DNA from: Yoonia sediminilitoris
GTDB lineage: Bacteria; Pseudomonadota; Alphaproteobacteria; Rhodobacterales; Rhodobacteraceae
Length of the DNA stretch: 64,000 bases
Direction: 5' to 3'
NCBI RefSeq assembly: GCF_003058085.1
Contig: NZ_QBUD01000015.1
Span: forward strand, 1 to 64,000
This document shows positions 1 to 8,609 of the stretch, in pieces. The notes under the pieces were generated by a model, which worked only from the letters and a program-made list of their open reading frames with translations, was not told the origin of the DNA and did no database searches. Both the position numbers and the translations under genes were made by a program. The stretch's first letter is position 1, and each line of letters begins with the position of its first letter.

Positions 1-503
1 GCCTCTCCAGCGCCCCGCCAGTGCATCTCTGCGCCGCCGGTGAGGGGGGTTCTACGGCTACTAAAGCACACCCGCAACCCCCTTTTTCAAGAAAAACGTA
101 TTTTTTGTGACATTCCTGATTTTTCCCTTAATTGCAGTGCGTTAGGAAAGAAATATTGCGCGGACCTCGGGTAGCGGTGCAATTTTATTAGGCGGAATGA
201 AAACGGAACATACCAGATTTGGGGTTACGCACAGACTTACCCACAAGTGCGCGCGAGACTCAGTGCCAAAAACTACATGAGCGCAGGCCCAAATCGCCCT
301 CTCAATAGATTCTTAACCATCTTGGAGCCGACTCGGGGGAGTGAAACGTCCCAATTCACAAGACAATATCCCAAAATCCGGCGTCATCCCATGCCGGGTT
401 CTGGATTCGCGCCTTGGCGCGTAATCAAACCGTTTGAAGATTCAGAAACCAGCCCGGCACGCAAGCGCCCCCCGGACAGGCTGCTTAGTGCATGAACGGG
501 CGC
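1..503. other. left-edge stretch without a supported gene
   Basis: No convincing gene is seen here. One plus-strand frame, open from the left edge, stops with TGA at 41-43 and could be the last codons of a gene outside the window, but 13 codons (proline- and arginine-rich) cannot identify it. The rest is AT-richer than the neighbouring genes and looks intergenic. A DnaA-box-like TTACCCACA lies at 237-245; a single copy is not evidence of an origin. Confidence 0.4.
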
Positions 504-1118
504 CTATGTTGTGACATGTCTTCGCTGCCACTTCACCCGTGCCACAATCAGCCCGACAATGACACCCATGTAGATGATCGGCTCCAATTGGAAGCCTTTG
601 ACCAGCCACAAATAGTGGACCCCGGCCAAAACCGCGGCAGGATACGTCAGCCGGTGAAGCTGCCGCCAGCCCGCCGCACCCAATTTGCGGATCGACAGGT
701 TGTTCGACGTCAGCGCCAAGGGCAGCAGCATCAGGAATGAGGCCATTCCCACTGTGACATAGGGGCGCTTCACGATCTCGGTCCAGACACGTTCAAGCGA
801 CTGCACATCCAGAACCACCCAGACCAGTAAATGCGCTACCACAAGAAAGAAGGTATTGACACCAATGGCCCGCCGGAATTTCAGCAGGGTCACACCGGTC
901 CAGTTGCGAAGCGGCGTCACCATCAAACCAGCCACCAACAGCGTCAGCGCAGTCTCTCCGTATTCACGCTCGAGTGCGTTGATCGGTTCAACCAGGTAGC
1001 GGCCCGTCTGGGTTGCTGCCAGATAGAATTGCCAGACCACATAGACCGCTACGGCAACATAGATCGGCCAGGCCGGGACCCTGCGGAGCGCACCATTGAT
1101 CGATTGGGTGAGGGTCAT
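504..1118 (-). CDS. msrQ: MsrQ, heme-binding membrane subunit of the MsrPQ methionine sulfoxide reductase
   Basis: 204-residue inner-membrane protein of the ferric-reductase-like transmembrane family (YedZ/MsrQ). It carries several hydrophobic segments, for example around residues 18-32, 53-67, 88-104 and 121-140, with histidines in or near the helices (VAHLLVW, RLTYPAAVLAGVHYLWL) that fit b-type heme ligation. In the family it passes electrons from the quinone pool or a flavin reductase to the periplasmic molybdoenzyme MsrP. It lies 39 bases downstream of msrP on the same strand, the usual msrP-msrQ order. Length is normal for the family (about 200 residues). The role is known from the family; the pairing is seen directly. 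Confidence 0.92.
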   Translation of the reverse strand: MTLTQSINGALRRVPAWPIYVAVAVYVVWQFYLAATQTGRYLVEPINALEREYGETALTLLVAGLMVTPLRNWTGVTLLKFRRAIGVNTFFLVVAHLLVWVVLDVQSLERVWTEIVKRPYVTVGMASFLMLLPLALTSNNLSIRKLGAAGWRQLHRLTYPAAVLAGVHYLWLVKGFQLEPIIYMGVIVGLIVARVKWQRRHVTT

Positions 1119-1157
1119 GACGCTTTCCGACAGACAGTAGTATATTGTGTCATCTGT

Positions 1158-2054
1158 TCAGTAGTTTTCCCGCAGGTCCATGCCTGCGTACAGGCTGGCC
1201 ACTTCGGGGTAGCCGTTGAACATCGCTGTATCCTGACGGGCTGCGAACAGGCCGCCGCCAATCCGGCGTTCGGTCGCTTGTGACCAGCGCGGGTGGTCCA
1301 CTTGCGGGTTCACATTGCTGTAGAATCCGTATTCGCGGGCATTCGCCTTGTTCCAGCTCGTTGGCGGTTGCTTGTCGGTCAATGTAATCCGAACGATGGA
1401 CTTGATTGACTTGAACCCGTACTTCCACGGCACCACCAACCGGATTGGCGCGCCATTCTGGTTTGCGATCGGCTGGCCATAAATGCCCGTCGCCATGATT
1501 GTCAGCGGATGCATCGCCTCATCCAGACGCAGCCCCTCGACATAGGGGAAATCCAGCACACGGCGCCGCACACCGACCATATTCTCCGGCTGCACAACCG
1601 TTTCAAAGGCGACATATCTGGCGCCCGACTGCACGCCTACCTTGGCCAGAATATCGGCCAGTTCGATACCGTTCCAAGGAATGACCATCGACCATGCTTC
1701 GACGCAGCGAAAGCGATAGATGCGATCCTCGACCGTGAGCCCGCCGAGCAAATCAGCCAAGGCATAATCGCCGGGATTATCCACCATGCCGTCAACCTTG
1801 ATGGACCAGGGCGATGTCACCAGCGCCCCTGCGTTGCGGGCCGGGTCCTCTTTGCCGGTGCCGAACTCGTAATAGTTGTTGTAGCTGGTGATTTCTTCCA
1901 GCGTATTCGGTTCCATATTTGCAGCAGCGGCAGGGCCGGCCAGACCAATTGCACCCAACCCGACAGTGCCGGCCAATATCTGGCGTCTGTTCAGATAGGC
2001 CGCCTTGGGTGTCACGTCTGCGGCGGTCAGGGTATTTTTCCAGCGATGTGCCAT
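1158..2054 (-). CDS. msrP: MsrP, periplasmic molybdopterin methionine sulfoxide reductase
   Basis: 298 residues, sulfite-oxidase-like molybdopterin fold. The N-terminus carries a twin-arginine signal (R23-R24 in NRRQILAGT, then a hydrophobic stretch ending PAAAAN near residue 46), so it is exported folded. C117 in [11 protein letters not shown] is the expected cysteine ligand of the molybdenum, and W121 and the following residues match YedY. The family reduces both diastereomers of protein-bound methionine sulfoxide in the periplasm, taking electrons from MsrQ, which is the next gene. It is divergent from the fasciclin gene, with 288 bases between the two starts. Confidence 0.95.
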   Translation of the reverse strand: MAHRWKNTLTAADVTPKAAYLNRRQILAGTVGLGAIGLAGPAAAANMEPNTLEEITSYNNYYEFGTGKEDPARNAGALVTSPWSIKVDGMVDNPGDYALADLLGGLTVEDRIYRFRCVEAWSMVIPWNGIELADILAKVGVQSGARYVAFETVVQPENMVGVRRRVLDFPYVEGLRLDEAMHPLTIMATGIYGQPIANQNGAPIRLVVPWKYGFKSIKSIVRITLTDKQPPTSWNKANAREYGFYSNVNPQVDHPRWSQATERRIGGGLFAARQDTAMFNGYPEVASLYAGMDLRENY

Positions 2055-2269
2055 CAGGGCCTCCAGTCAAAGCGTTCTTCATTCGTCATATAGTGCAGAT
2101 TGACTGAAAAATGTCTCACGTTCCCGCCAGCACACTGAAATGTTGCAAATCAGAGCGGATTTCACAGCTGCGATGACAGGCAATAACAGTTCTGTGACTG
2201 GAAAAACAAAAACACGCTGGCTTAGTTTTTCCAGGTTTTCCGTCAAGCCGGACTAGCGATTTTCCCCGG

Positions 2270-2298
2270 TGATCCGGCCCCGGATTCCACCGTAAAAG
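2270..2298 (+). promoter_or_regulatory. RpoE (ECF sigma)-like promoter of the fasciclin gene
   Basis: TGATCC at 2270-2275, 17 bases, then TAAAAG at 2293-2298. This resembles the Rhodobacter RpoE-ChrR promoter (TGATC-type -35, TAA-rich -10) used in the singlet-oxygen response. A transcription start near 2304 would give a leader of about 38 bases before the ATG at 2343. From memory, a fasciclin-domain gene belongs to the R. sphaeroides RpoE regulon, which fits. The assignment is by motif resemblance only. Confidence 0.55.
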
Positions 2299-2342
2299 AC
2301 ACGATGCCGAACGAAAGGGCATTCGTTAAATCGGAGAAAAAC

Positions 2343-2819
2343 ATGCTACGCAGAACATTTTTCGCACTGACCGCATCCGCAGCTATGGCAACGACCGCCT
2401 TTGCGGCCGGTCACAGCAAGGACATCGTGGACACCGCCGCAGAAGCAGGCTCTTTCAGCACATTGCTGGCAGCCGCAACAGCCGCTGGTCTGGTTGACAC
2501 GCTCAAGAGCGACGGGCCGTTCACAGTCTTTGCCCCCACCGACGACGCTTTCGCAGCTCTGCCCGAAGGCACAGTCGAGGGCCTGCTGGAAGACCCCGAA
2601 GCACTGGCCGCGATCCTGACCTACCACGTTGTGTCAGGCAAGGTGATGTCCACAGACCTGACCAATGACATGACCGCAGCAACCGTCAACGGTGCTGACA
2701 TCAAGATCATGACCGAAGGCGGCGTGATGGTGAATGATGCATCCGTGGTCACAGCCGACGTGGAAGCGTCAAACGGCGTGATCCATGTGATCGACAAGGT
2801 GATCCTGCCACCAAGCTAA
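2343..2819 (+). CDS. secreted fasciclin (beta-Ig-H3) domain protein
   Basis: 158 residues when started at the ATG at 2343, which has GGAG six bases upstream; an in-frame ATG 13 codons earlier has no comparable site and would lie at the predicted transcription start. Residues 1-23 form a Sec signal peptide (cleavage after TAFA). The rest is one fasciclin domain with the conserved blocks [25 protein letters not shown] and [13 protein letters not shown]. Single-domain bacterial fasciclins are small periplasmic or surface proteins, often stress-induced, with a poorly defined adhesion or protective role. It is monocistronic: an RpoE-like promoter precedes it and a strong terminator follows within 20 bases. 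Confidence 0.9.
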   Translation: MLRRTFFALTASAAMATTAFAAGHSKDIVDTAAEAGSFSTLLAAATAAGLVDTLKSDGPFTVFAPTDDAFAALPEGTVEGLLEDPEALAAILTYHVVSGKVMSTDLTNDMTAATVNGADIKIMTEGGVMVNDASVVTADVEASNGVIHVIDKVILPPS

Positions 2820-2836
2820 GGCGAGAAACAAAAAGG

Positions 2837-2863
2837 GGGCGGCGCGCACAGCGCCGCCCTTTC
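2837..2863 (+). terminator. rho-independent terminator after the fasciclin gene
   Basis: Perfect 9-bp stem GGGCGGCGC / GCGCCGCCC with a 5-base loop (GCACA), followed by TTT, starting 17 bases after the stop codon. Confidence 0.85.
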
Positions 2864-3255
2864 CTCACCTGAACAATCGGCTCTCTCGCATTGACGCCAT
2901 CCGGCGGATCGACCAGCAAAACCGTATGCCGCGCAAGGCGTAGAACGCCTGGAACGGCGGGCAGTTTCGGTGATTATTGGCACACAATAGACACTGGCAA
3001 CAGGCTTTCAAACAATCTGAACGGGGCAAATGGCCTGTCGTTGGTCAGCAATAGGGGCATTTTATGCGGCCCAATACGGTATGATCGGGACTGGACCGTA
3101 AACGCGCCGCCAATGTCATCATCAAACAGCGCTGTTTATTATCGTCGGCGGTAAGCACTATTCAGATTAGGAACGCCAACGGCAACACCGAGCCCAGTTT
3201 AAACATTCACCCCGTATGGGAAAATGCCTCGGGCTCTGACAAAAAGTACTCCAGT
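2864..3255. other. intergenic stretch without a supported gene
   Basis: No frame here has a plausible start and protein-like composition. A perfect 14-base palindrome AAACAGCGCTGTTT lies near 3124-3137 and could be an operator, but no gene starts nearby in a fitting orientation. The stretch separates the fasciclin gene from the convergent membrane-protein gene. Confidence 0.4.
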
Positions 3256-3894
3256 TTAGAGGGCACTGACATAGAAAAGCAGTGGCACAGGCAGTACCGC
3301 GATCAAGATCGTCAGAAGAAACGAAACAGGGGTGAACATCCGGCTCAGGCCCGCCATCAATGCTATGCCGCCACCGCCGCCAATCACAATGTTGCCAGGC
3401 ATATTCACCGCCAAAGCCAATGCAATGTAACGATAGCGCAAGAGTGATTTGAGAAACGGCGACGCCGTCATTGTTGCCAGCCTTTGCTGCAAGTCTGCGT
3501 CCGTCAAGGTTGCAGCTTCACCAACGAGTGCTGCCATGCGTGCCAATCCGACGGCGGACAGACCACGCTGCAAGACAGAAGCTGGCATCAAGCGACCAAC
3601 CAAGTAGGCGGTCATCAGACTGACCGCCGTCGCAAGATACACGAGCGGCGCCAACGCGCCACCCAAAGCCGTGAGTAACGTCAGCCCAATCTCTGCACCG
3701 GGCACGAAAGGGATCGCCATCAGCACAACATAAACTATGGTGCCCGCGACAATTGAGCGATGCAGCATGTCCTCAGTGTGAGGCATCAGTTTGATTTCCA
3801 ACCAAGAACTGACGACCGCAATCACTTCATGGCCAAAGAAGATCAAAGCAAGCAACGCCGCGACACGGAGAAGTCCGCGGATTATGGTCGCCAA
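3256..3894 (-). CDS. integral membrane protein, possibly VTT/TVP38-like
   Basis: 212 residues if started at the TTG at 3894, which overlaps the stop of the upstream gene (TAA at 3882-3884) and has GAGG about 10 bases upstream; no ATG fits better without deep overlap. It is very hydrophobic, with at least four membrane segments. The stretch FVPGAEIGLTLLTALGG, then VYLATAVSLMTAYLVGRLMP, resembles the PG...G...GR pattern of the VTT (TVP38/DedA-like) domain, and a second half-motif NMPGNIVIGGGGG lies near the C-terminus. The family assignment is tentative and no substrate can be named. It is translationally coupled to the preceding gene and ends 16 codons before a poorly coding stretch. Confidence 0.6.
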   Translation of the reverse strand: MATIIRGLLRVAALLALIFFGHEVIAVVSSWLEIKLMPHTEDMLHRSIVAGTIVYVVLMAIPFVPGAEIGLTLLTALGGALAPLVYLATAVSLMTAYLVGRLMPASVLQRGLSAVGLARMAALVGEAATLTDADLQQRLATMTASPFLKSLLRYRYIALALAVNMPGNIVIGGGGGIALMAGLSRMFTPVSFLLTILIAVLPVPLLFYVSAL

Positions 3895-4373
3895 GCTGCC
3901 ACTTCCTCTTCCGTCGCCAAGTCGCCTGAAAATTCCAGGACTGTGCCGACAGTCCAATAGAACCGGCGCACGGACCATGTGACGGTCCCTGATACCTTGT
4001 CGTCTATGATCTGGCCCCGCCAAACCATTGTCGCATCTTTTGTCGGACACCACGCCTCAACTACAAATTCATGGCCGTCTACGACTTCGCGCGAAAAGTA
4101 AGCTGAGGCTGGATAATTACAGCGGTCTTCACACTCCAACGACAAGAACTGACCATTCCGGAAAAACATCGCATCCCGTATCGCACCGGGTTTGCCTTGT
4201 GGTGCAAGGTTCGTCGTAAAGGTCAGTCCGTCCAGCGCACCTTGCCCTATCGTAAGTGCGCTATCGCTTGGCGCATTCGCCCCGAAAGAACGGCCAGAGT
4301 TGAGCGCAAGAACAGCCCCGCCTATCAAAACAAGGATGGCCAGAATTTGAAGAGATGACTTGAGAATTCGCAT
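3882..4373 (-). CDS. secreted or membrane-anchored protein of unknown function
   Basis: 163 residues. The N-terminal 24 residues form a hydrophobic segment after a short basic start (MRILKSSLQILAIL), either a signal peptide or an anchor. The remainder is soluble with three cysteines (LECEDRCNYPAS, EAWCPTK) that could form a disulfide outside the cytoplasm. The pattern of short beta strands (FFRNGQFLSLEC, TMVWRGQIIDDKVSGTVTW) suggests a small beta domain. I do not recognise a family. It is the first gene of a coupled pair with the membrane protein that overlaps its stop codon, so the two probably act together in the envelope. Confidence 0.7.
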   Translation of the reverse strand: MRILKSSLQILAILVLIGGAVLALNSGRSFGANAPSDSALTIGQGALDGLTFTTNLAPQGKPGAIRDAMFFRNGQFLSLECEDRCNYPASAYFSREVVDGHEFVVEAWCPTKDATMVWRGQIIDDKVSGTVTWSVRRFYWTVGTVLEFSGDLATEEEVAAWRP

Positions 4374-4687
4374 AATTGGATATTAGCAGTGGAGAGGCTG
4401 ACTGTCGCGCAACTTCTGGGGAAATCTTCTTCGCGTGGTTTTCTACCTAATGAACTCTGTGTGAATGCAAGTGGTGGAGCGTCGGGGTTTGGCGCCAGAT
4501 TTGAGGCAGTGTCGGATGGTGACTTTGGGCAGTTTGCAGATGTTGGCTTATGACTAATGAGCGGCAACTTCGTCCCGGTAGCCGCCCTTGGTAACGCTGA
4601 ACAAAAACCATCGGGCTTGAGTCTTTGCTCAGAATCGAAAAGGCCCCGCGCATGTGGCGGGGCCTTTCTTTGCAGTATGCTTCGGGC
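4374..4687. other. intergenic stretch between two minus-strand units
   Basis: No supported gene. It holds the upstream region of the small secreted-protein gene and the clpB terminator at 4639-4670. The open frames here are short and have no ribosome-binding site. Confidence 0.45.
4639..4670 (-). terminator. rho-independent terminator of clpB
   Basis: 11-bp perfect stem AAAGGCCCCGC (4639-4649) / GCGGGGCCTTT (4657-4667) with a 7-base loop, just downstream of the clpB stop. The stem ends in A/T tracts on both sides, so it may work in both directions. Confidence 0.85.
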
Positions 4688-7300
4688 TTAGTGAACGACC
4701 GCATCATCCGGGCGTGGCCGGTTTGATGCTGAAACCCGATCACCCACAATCAGACCGTCCGCGCCTGCGCTGACGCTGATCTGATCGCCGTCCATGACAT
4801 CGCCCGCCAAAATCATCTCGGCAAGCTGGTCTTGCAAGGAACGCTGGATCACCCGCTTGAGTGGCCGCGCACCAAAGACAGGATCATAGCCTTCCTCTGC
4901 CAGCCATTTCAGCGCGGCATCGTCCAGATCAACGGTGATGTTGCGCCCGGCAAGCCGTTTCATCAAACGCTGCAACTGGATCTGCACGATCCCTGCCATA
5001 TCTTCACGGGCAAGCCTGTCAAAGATCACGGTTTCGTCCAGACGGTTCAGGAATTCCGGGCGGAAGTGCGCCCGCACGGCTTCCATCACATCGCGTTTGG
5101 CATCAGAGGCGTCGACCCCGTCAGGCAATTGGCTCAGCGCCTGCGCGCCAAGGTTCGACGTCAGAACAATCAGCGTTTGCTTGAAGTCCACCGTCCGGCC
5201 CTGCCCGTCAGTCAGAATACCGTCGTCCAGAACCTGCAACAGAACATTGAACACATCCGGGTGCGCCTTTTCGACTTCGTCAAACAGGACAACCTGATAG
5301 GGTCTGCGCCGCACGGCCTCGGTCAGCACGCCGCCTTCGTCATAGCCGACATAGCCCGGAGGGGCACCAATCAGCCGCGACACGGCGTGTTTTTCCATGA
5401 ACTCGGACATGTCGATCCGGACCATCGCGCTGTCATCGTCAAACAGATACTCGGCAACGGCCTTGGTCAGTTCGGTCTTACCCACACCCGTTGGCCCGAG
5501 GAACAGGAACGACCCAAGCGGGCGGTTCTCGTCGTTCAGGCCAGCGCGGGCGCGGCGGACCGCATTGGCAACAGCCTTGACGGCGGTCTTTTGACCGATG
5601 ACCCGCTTGCCCAGTTCTTCTTCCATGCGCAGCAGCTTGTCACGCTCGCCTTCCAGCATCTTGGAGGTCGGAATACCGGTCCAGCGTTCGATCACTTCGG
5701 CAATCTGCTCAGGGCGCACGGCTTCCTCGACCATCAGGTCTTCGTTGCCTTCCGCATCAGCCAGCTTGCGTTCGAGATCGGGAATAACGCCGTAAGACAG
5801 CTCACCAGCCTTGGCCAGATCGCCTTCGCGCTTGGCGATATCCAGATCGGCGCGGGCACGGTCCAACTGTTCCTTGACGTGGCGTGTGCCTTCCAGCTTG
5901 TCACGCTCTGCCTGCCATTTCGCGGTCATTTCCGACCCGCGCTCCTGCAAGTCGGCCAGCTCCTTTTCCAGACGCTCCAGCCTGTCGACAGAGGCGGCGT
6001 CATCCTCTTTCTTCAACGCTTCGGCCTCGATCTGCAATTGCAGGATCTGACGGTCGATGGCGTCCAGTTCTTCGGGCTTGCTGTCCACTTCCATGCGCAG
6101 TCGGCTGGCGGCCTCGTCCATCAGGTCGATGGCCTTGTCCGGCAGGAAACGGTCGGTGATATAGCGGTGCGACAGGGTCGCAGCAGCCACAAGGGCGCTG
6201 TCACTGATCCGCACACCGTGGTGCAGTTCGTATTTTTCCTTGATCCCACGCAGGATACTGACAGTGTCCGTGACTGTCGGCTCTTCGATCATCAATGGCT
6301 GGAAACGGCGGGCAAGGGCCGCGTCTTTTTCAACATACTTGCGATATTCGGCCAGCGTCGTGGCACCGATGCAGTGCAATTCGCCACGCGCAAGGGCCGG
6401 TTTGATCAGGTTCGCCGCATCCATCGCGCCCTCGGACGCACCAGCACCCACAAGCGTATGCATTTCATCAATGAACATGATGATTTCGCCAGCGGCAGAT
6501 TCGATCTCTTTCAGGACAGCCTTCAGGCGTTCTTCAAACTCACCGCGATATTTCGCGCCCGCAATCATGGCCCCCATGTCCAGCGACATCAGCTTTTTGT
6601 TACGCAGACTTTCGGGCACGTCGCCGTCAATGATGCGCAGGGCAAGACCCTCGGCAATCGCCGTTTTACCAACGCCGGGTTCACCGATCAGAACCGGATT
6701 GTTCTTGGTCCGGCGTGACAAGACCTGCATCGCGCGGCGGATTTCTTCGTCGCGGCCAATGATCGGGTCAATCTTGCCCTGACTTGCCGCTTCGGTCAGA
6801 TCGCGGGCATATTTGGCAAGTGCTTCAAAACTGTCTTCGGCAGTCGCACTGTCAGCGGTGCGGCCCTTGCGGATATCGTTGATGGCGCTGTTCAGTCCCT
6901 GCGCGGTCACGCTGCCTGCATCCAATGCGTCCTTGGCCTTGGATTTCACGACAGCCAGAGCCGTCAGCATCCGCTCAACCGGCACAAAACTGTCGCCCGC
7001 CTTTTTGGCAAGCTTTTCGGCCTCATCCACGACCTTTGCGGTCTGGTTATCCAGATACACCTGTGCAGCATCACCAGTGACTTGCGGCAGTTTGGCAAGG
7101 GACGCGTCAACCGCGACACGCACGGCATCCGGATCACCGCCCGCGCGGGTAATCAGATTGGCGGCAAGCCCTTCTTCATCGTCCATCAATGCCTTGAGAA
7201 GGTGCTCGGGCGTGAAACGCTGGTGGTTTTCACGCATAGCGATGGTCTGGGCGGCCTGAATGAATCCGCGCGACCTCTCGGTGAACTTGTCTAAGTTCAT
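4688..7300 (-). CDS. clpB: ClpB disaggregase (AAA+ chaperone)
   Basis: 870 residues, full length for ClpB. Order: Clp-N repeats (about 1-150), AAA-1 with Walker [10 protein letters not shown] (near 204) and Walker [11 protein letters not shown], a long coiled-coil middle domain rich in EALKKEDD and ELADLQERG stretches (about 410-530), AAA-2 with Walker [10 protein letters not shown] (near 605) and a C-terminal D2-small domain. The long middle domain separates it from ClpA and ClpC. With DnaK it extracts and refolds protein from aggregates in the cytoplasm. Start ATG 7300 is preceded by AAAGGAGAGACCC. An RpoH-like heat-shock promoter lies about 80 bases upstream and a terminator follows the gene. 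Confidence 0.98.
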   Translation of the reverse strand: MNLDKFTERSRGFIQAAQTIAMRENHQRFTPEHLLKALMDDEEGLAANLITRAGGDPDAVRVAVDASLAKLPQVTGDAAQVYLDNQTAKVVDEAEKLAKKAGDSFVPVERMLTALAVVKSKAKDALDAGSVTAQGLNSAINDIRKGRTADSATAEDSFEALAKYARDLTEAASQGKIDPIIGRDEEIRRAMQVLSRRTKNNPVLIGEPGVGKTAIAEGLALRIIDGDVPESLRNKKLMSLDMGAMIAGAKYRGEFEERLKAVLKEIESAAGEIIMFIDEMHTLVGAGASEGAMDAANLIKPALARGELHCIGATTLAEYRKYVEKDAALARRFQPLMIEEPTVTDTVSILRGIKEKYELHHGVRISDSALVAAATLSHRYITDRFLPDKAIDLMDEAASRLRMEVDSKPEELDAIDRQILQLQIEAEALKKEDDAASVDRLERLEKELADLQERGSEMTAKWQAERDKLEGTRHVKEQLDRARADLDIAKREGDLAKAGELSYGVIPDLERKLADAEGNEDLMVEEAVRPEQIAEVIERWTGIPTSKMLEGERDKLLRMEEELGKRVIGQKTAVKAVANAVRRARAGLNDENRPLGSFLFLGPTGVGKTELTKAVAEYLFDDDSAMVRIDMSEFMEKHAVSRLIGAPPGYVGYDEGGVLTEAVRRRPYQVVLFDEVEKAHPDVFNVLLQVLDDGILTDGQGRTVDFKQTLIVLTSNLGAQALSQLPDGVDASDAKRDVMEAVRAHFRPEFLNRLDETVIFDRLAREDMAGIVQIQLQRLMKRLAGRNITVDLDDAALKWLAEEGYDPVFGARPLKRVIQRSLQDQLAEMILAGDVMDGDQISVSAGADGLIVGDRVSASNRPRPDDAVVH

Positions 7301-7380
7301 GGGTCTCTCCTTTGTTAAGCGCCCGACTGGGTGGATGCCCGACTTGGCGGCACATCCTTTGTTTGGGCCTCATTTTGTAA

Positions 7381-7407
7381 ATGGGGGCCGAGACGTGGTG
7401 TCGCAAG
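7381..7407 (-). promoter_or_regulatory. RpoH (sigma-32)-like promoter of clpB
   Basis: On the minus strand CTTGCG (7407-7402), 15 bases, then CCCCATTTA beginning at 7386. The -10 part matches the sigma-32 consensus CCCCATnTA exactly and the -35 core CTTG is present. It lies about 80 bases before the clpB start, as expected for a heat-shock disaggregase. Confidence 0.7.
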
Positions 7408-7597
7408 GGCCGGCGTTATGGAATCCCATAGGCGGAGTGAACTTTTGCTTTTCTCCGGTTTGATCGAAGCGCTTTGATGTCATGTCTGGGTACAGAAGAA
7501 ATTGCCACTGTCATTGAGACAGATCAAAACCGGCTGCGCCTTTATCATTTCCACATTGGCTGCTAGGGGACAGTTGTAATCCAAGGGGAGCCGCAAA

Positions 7598-8311
7598 ATG
7601 TCCGATGACCGCCTGATTGTTGCAATGGATGTACCCAATGTTCTGGCGGGGCTTGATCTGGCCGAAACGCTCGGAGACAGCGTCAGTTTCTACAAAATCG
7701 GTTTGGGGATGCTGACGGGAGGCGGGCTGGCGCTGGCCAATGAGCTCAAACAAGAGCATGGCAAGCGTATTTTTCTGGACATGAAATTCTTTGACATCGG
7801 CGCAACGGTCGAAGCCGCCGTGCGGGGCGTAGCACAGTTTGATCTGGATTTCCTGACGGTCCACGGCGACCCGCATGTAGTGCGCGCGGCGCGCGAGGGG
7901 GCTGGCGGATCCGACATGAAGATCCTTGCGGTGACGATCCTGACGTCACTTGACCGCGGCGACCTGGACGCGTCTTGCATCAAGGCCGGAGATGTCAGCG
8001 ATCTGGTGCAGGAACGGGCGGGTATCGCGCTGTCCAGCGGAGCGGACGGTGTGATTGCGTCACCACAGGAAGCCGCATTGATCCGGGCGTTGCCGGAAGC
8101 GGAAGGAAAACTGATCGTCACACCGGGCGTCCGTCCGGTGGGCGCTGATCCGGGGGATCAAAAACGTGTCATGACGCCAGCACAGGCAATCGCCAACGGG
8201 GCCGATCATGTGGTCGTCGGGCGACCGATCTGGCAGGCTGCAAACCCGCGGCAGGCGGCCCTCGATATTCTGGCAGAACTTACCTCACCGCAGGCGCGTA
8301 CGCCAAATTGA
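7598..8311 (+). CDS. pyrF: orotidine 5'-phosphate decarboxylase
   Basis: 237 residues, class I OMP decarboxylase (TIM barrel). The catalytic signature is DMKFFDIG at residues 61-68, with the charged Asp-Lys-x-x-Asp set D61, K63 and D66. The phosphate-binding end IVTPGVRP and HVVVGRPIW are also present. It converts OMP to UMP, the last step of de novo pyrimidine synthesis. The start is preceded by AAGGGGAGCC. It is divergent from clpB and convergent with the nfeD gene. An imperfect FNR-like sequence TTGAG-ACAG-ATCAA at 7514-7527 lies upstream, with one mismatch, and I do not rely on it. Confidence 0.97.
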   Translation: MSDDRLIVAMDVPNVLAGLDLAETLGDSVSFYKIGLGMLTGGGLALANELKQEHGKRIFLDMKFFDIGATVEAAVRGVAQFDLDFLTVHGDPHVVRAAREGAGGSDMKILAVTILTSLDRGDLDASCIKAGDVSDLVQERAGIALSSGADGVIASPQEAALIRALPEAEGKLIVTPGVRPVGADPGDQKRVMTPAQAIANGADHVVVGRPIWQAANPRQAALDILAELTSPQARTPN

Positions 8312-8318
8312 GGGGGGG

Positions 8319-8336
8319 GATGGATCAAGATCCATC
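8319..8336. repeat. perfect 8-bp inverted repeat between convergent genes
   Basis: GATGGATC-AA-GATCCATC sits between the pyrF stop and the nfeD stop. The 2-base spacer makes it more a cruciform or operator-like palindrome than a normal terminator, and there is no T-run. Position suggests transcript separation of the convergent genes. Confidence 0.4.
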
Positions 8337-8609
8337 TTACTCGTTGATATCAGTGTCCCAGATCTTGACCTGCCCTTTGCGCAGCCCAAAGAACTTGCGC
8401 ATCGCCAGATAGGACAGCAACGACAGGCCCGCAAAAATCACCAGCGTCAGCGGCAGCCCGCTCGCGGAGATGCCGACCAATATCAACAATCCCATGACAG
8501 CCGCACCGATTGCGAAACCCAGAAAGATATATCCGGGTATCAGCACCTCCAGCGTGGCCAGTATCAGCGCACCCGACATCCAGACCCACCATTCAGCCCA
8601 AAGCAGCAT
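8337..8609 (-). CDS. NfeD-like small membrane protein
   Basis: 90 residues with three hydrophobic segments (about 8-28, 30-47, 51-68) followed by a short cytoplasmic tail (MRKFFGLRKGQ). It corresponds to the short NfeD form that lacks a protease domain, and the usual C-terminal OB-fold is nearly absent. Short NfeD proteins are encoded next to SPFH/stomatin proteins and act with them in membrane microdomain organisation. Here the start codon overlaps the SPFH stop (TGATG), so the two are translated as a coupled pair. Confidence 0.85.
   Translation of the reverse strand: MLLWAEWWVWMSGALILATLEVLIPGYIFLGFAIGAAVMGLLILVGISASGLPLTLVIFAGLSLLSYLAMRKFFGLRKGQVKIWDTDINE

Noticed and set aside
237..245. 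DnaA-box-like TTACCCACA, possible origin
   Set aside because: Single copy with one mismatch, and no dnaA, dnaN or AT-rich unwinding element nearby.
247..495. 82-codon frame near the left edge
   Set aside because: No ribosome-binding site, Arg/Pro-rich random composition and no neighbours to support it.
2891..3154. 87-codon plus-strand frame after the fasciclin terminator
   Set aside because: Starts at TTG without a ribosome-binding site, and composition is not protein-like.
4832..6718. 628-codon plus-strand open frame antisense to clpB
   Set aside because: It mirrors the clpB codons in a GC-rich genome; the translation is His/Gln/Arg-rich without domains, and clpB on the other strand is complete and conserved.
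7514..7527. FNR-like TTGAG-ACAG-ATCAA upstream of pyrF
   Set aside because: One mismatch in the left arm and no reason for oxygen control of pyrF.
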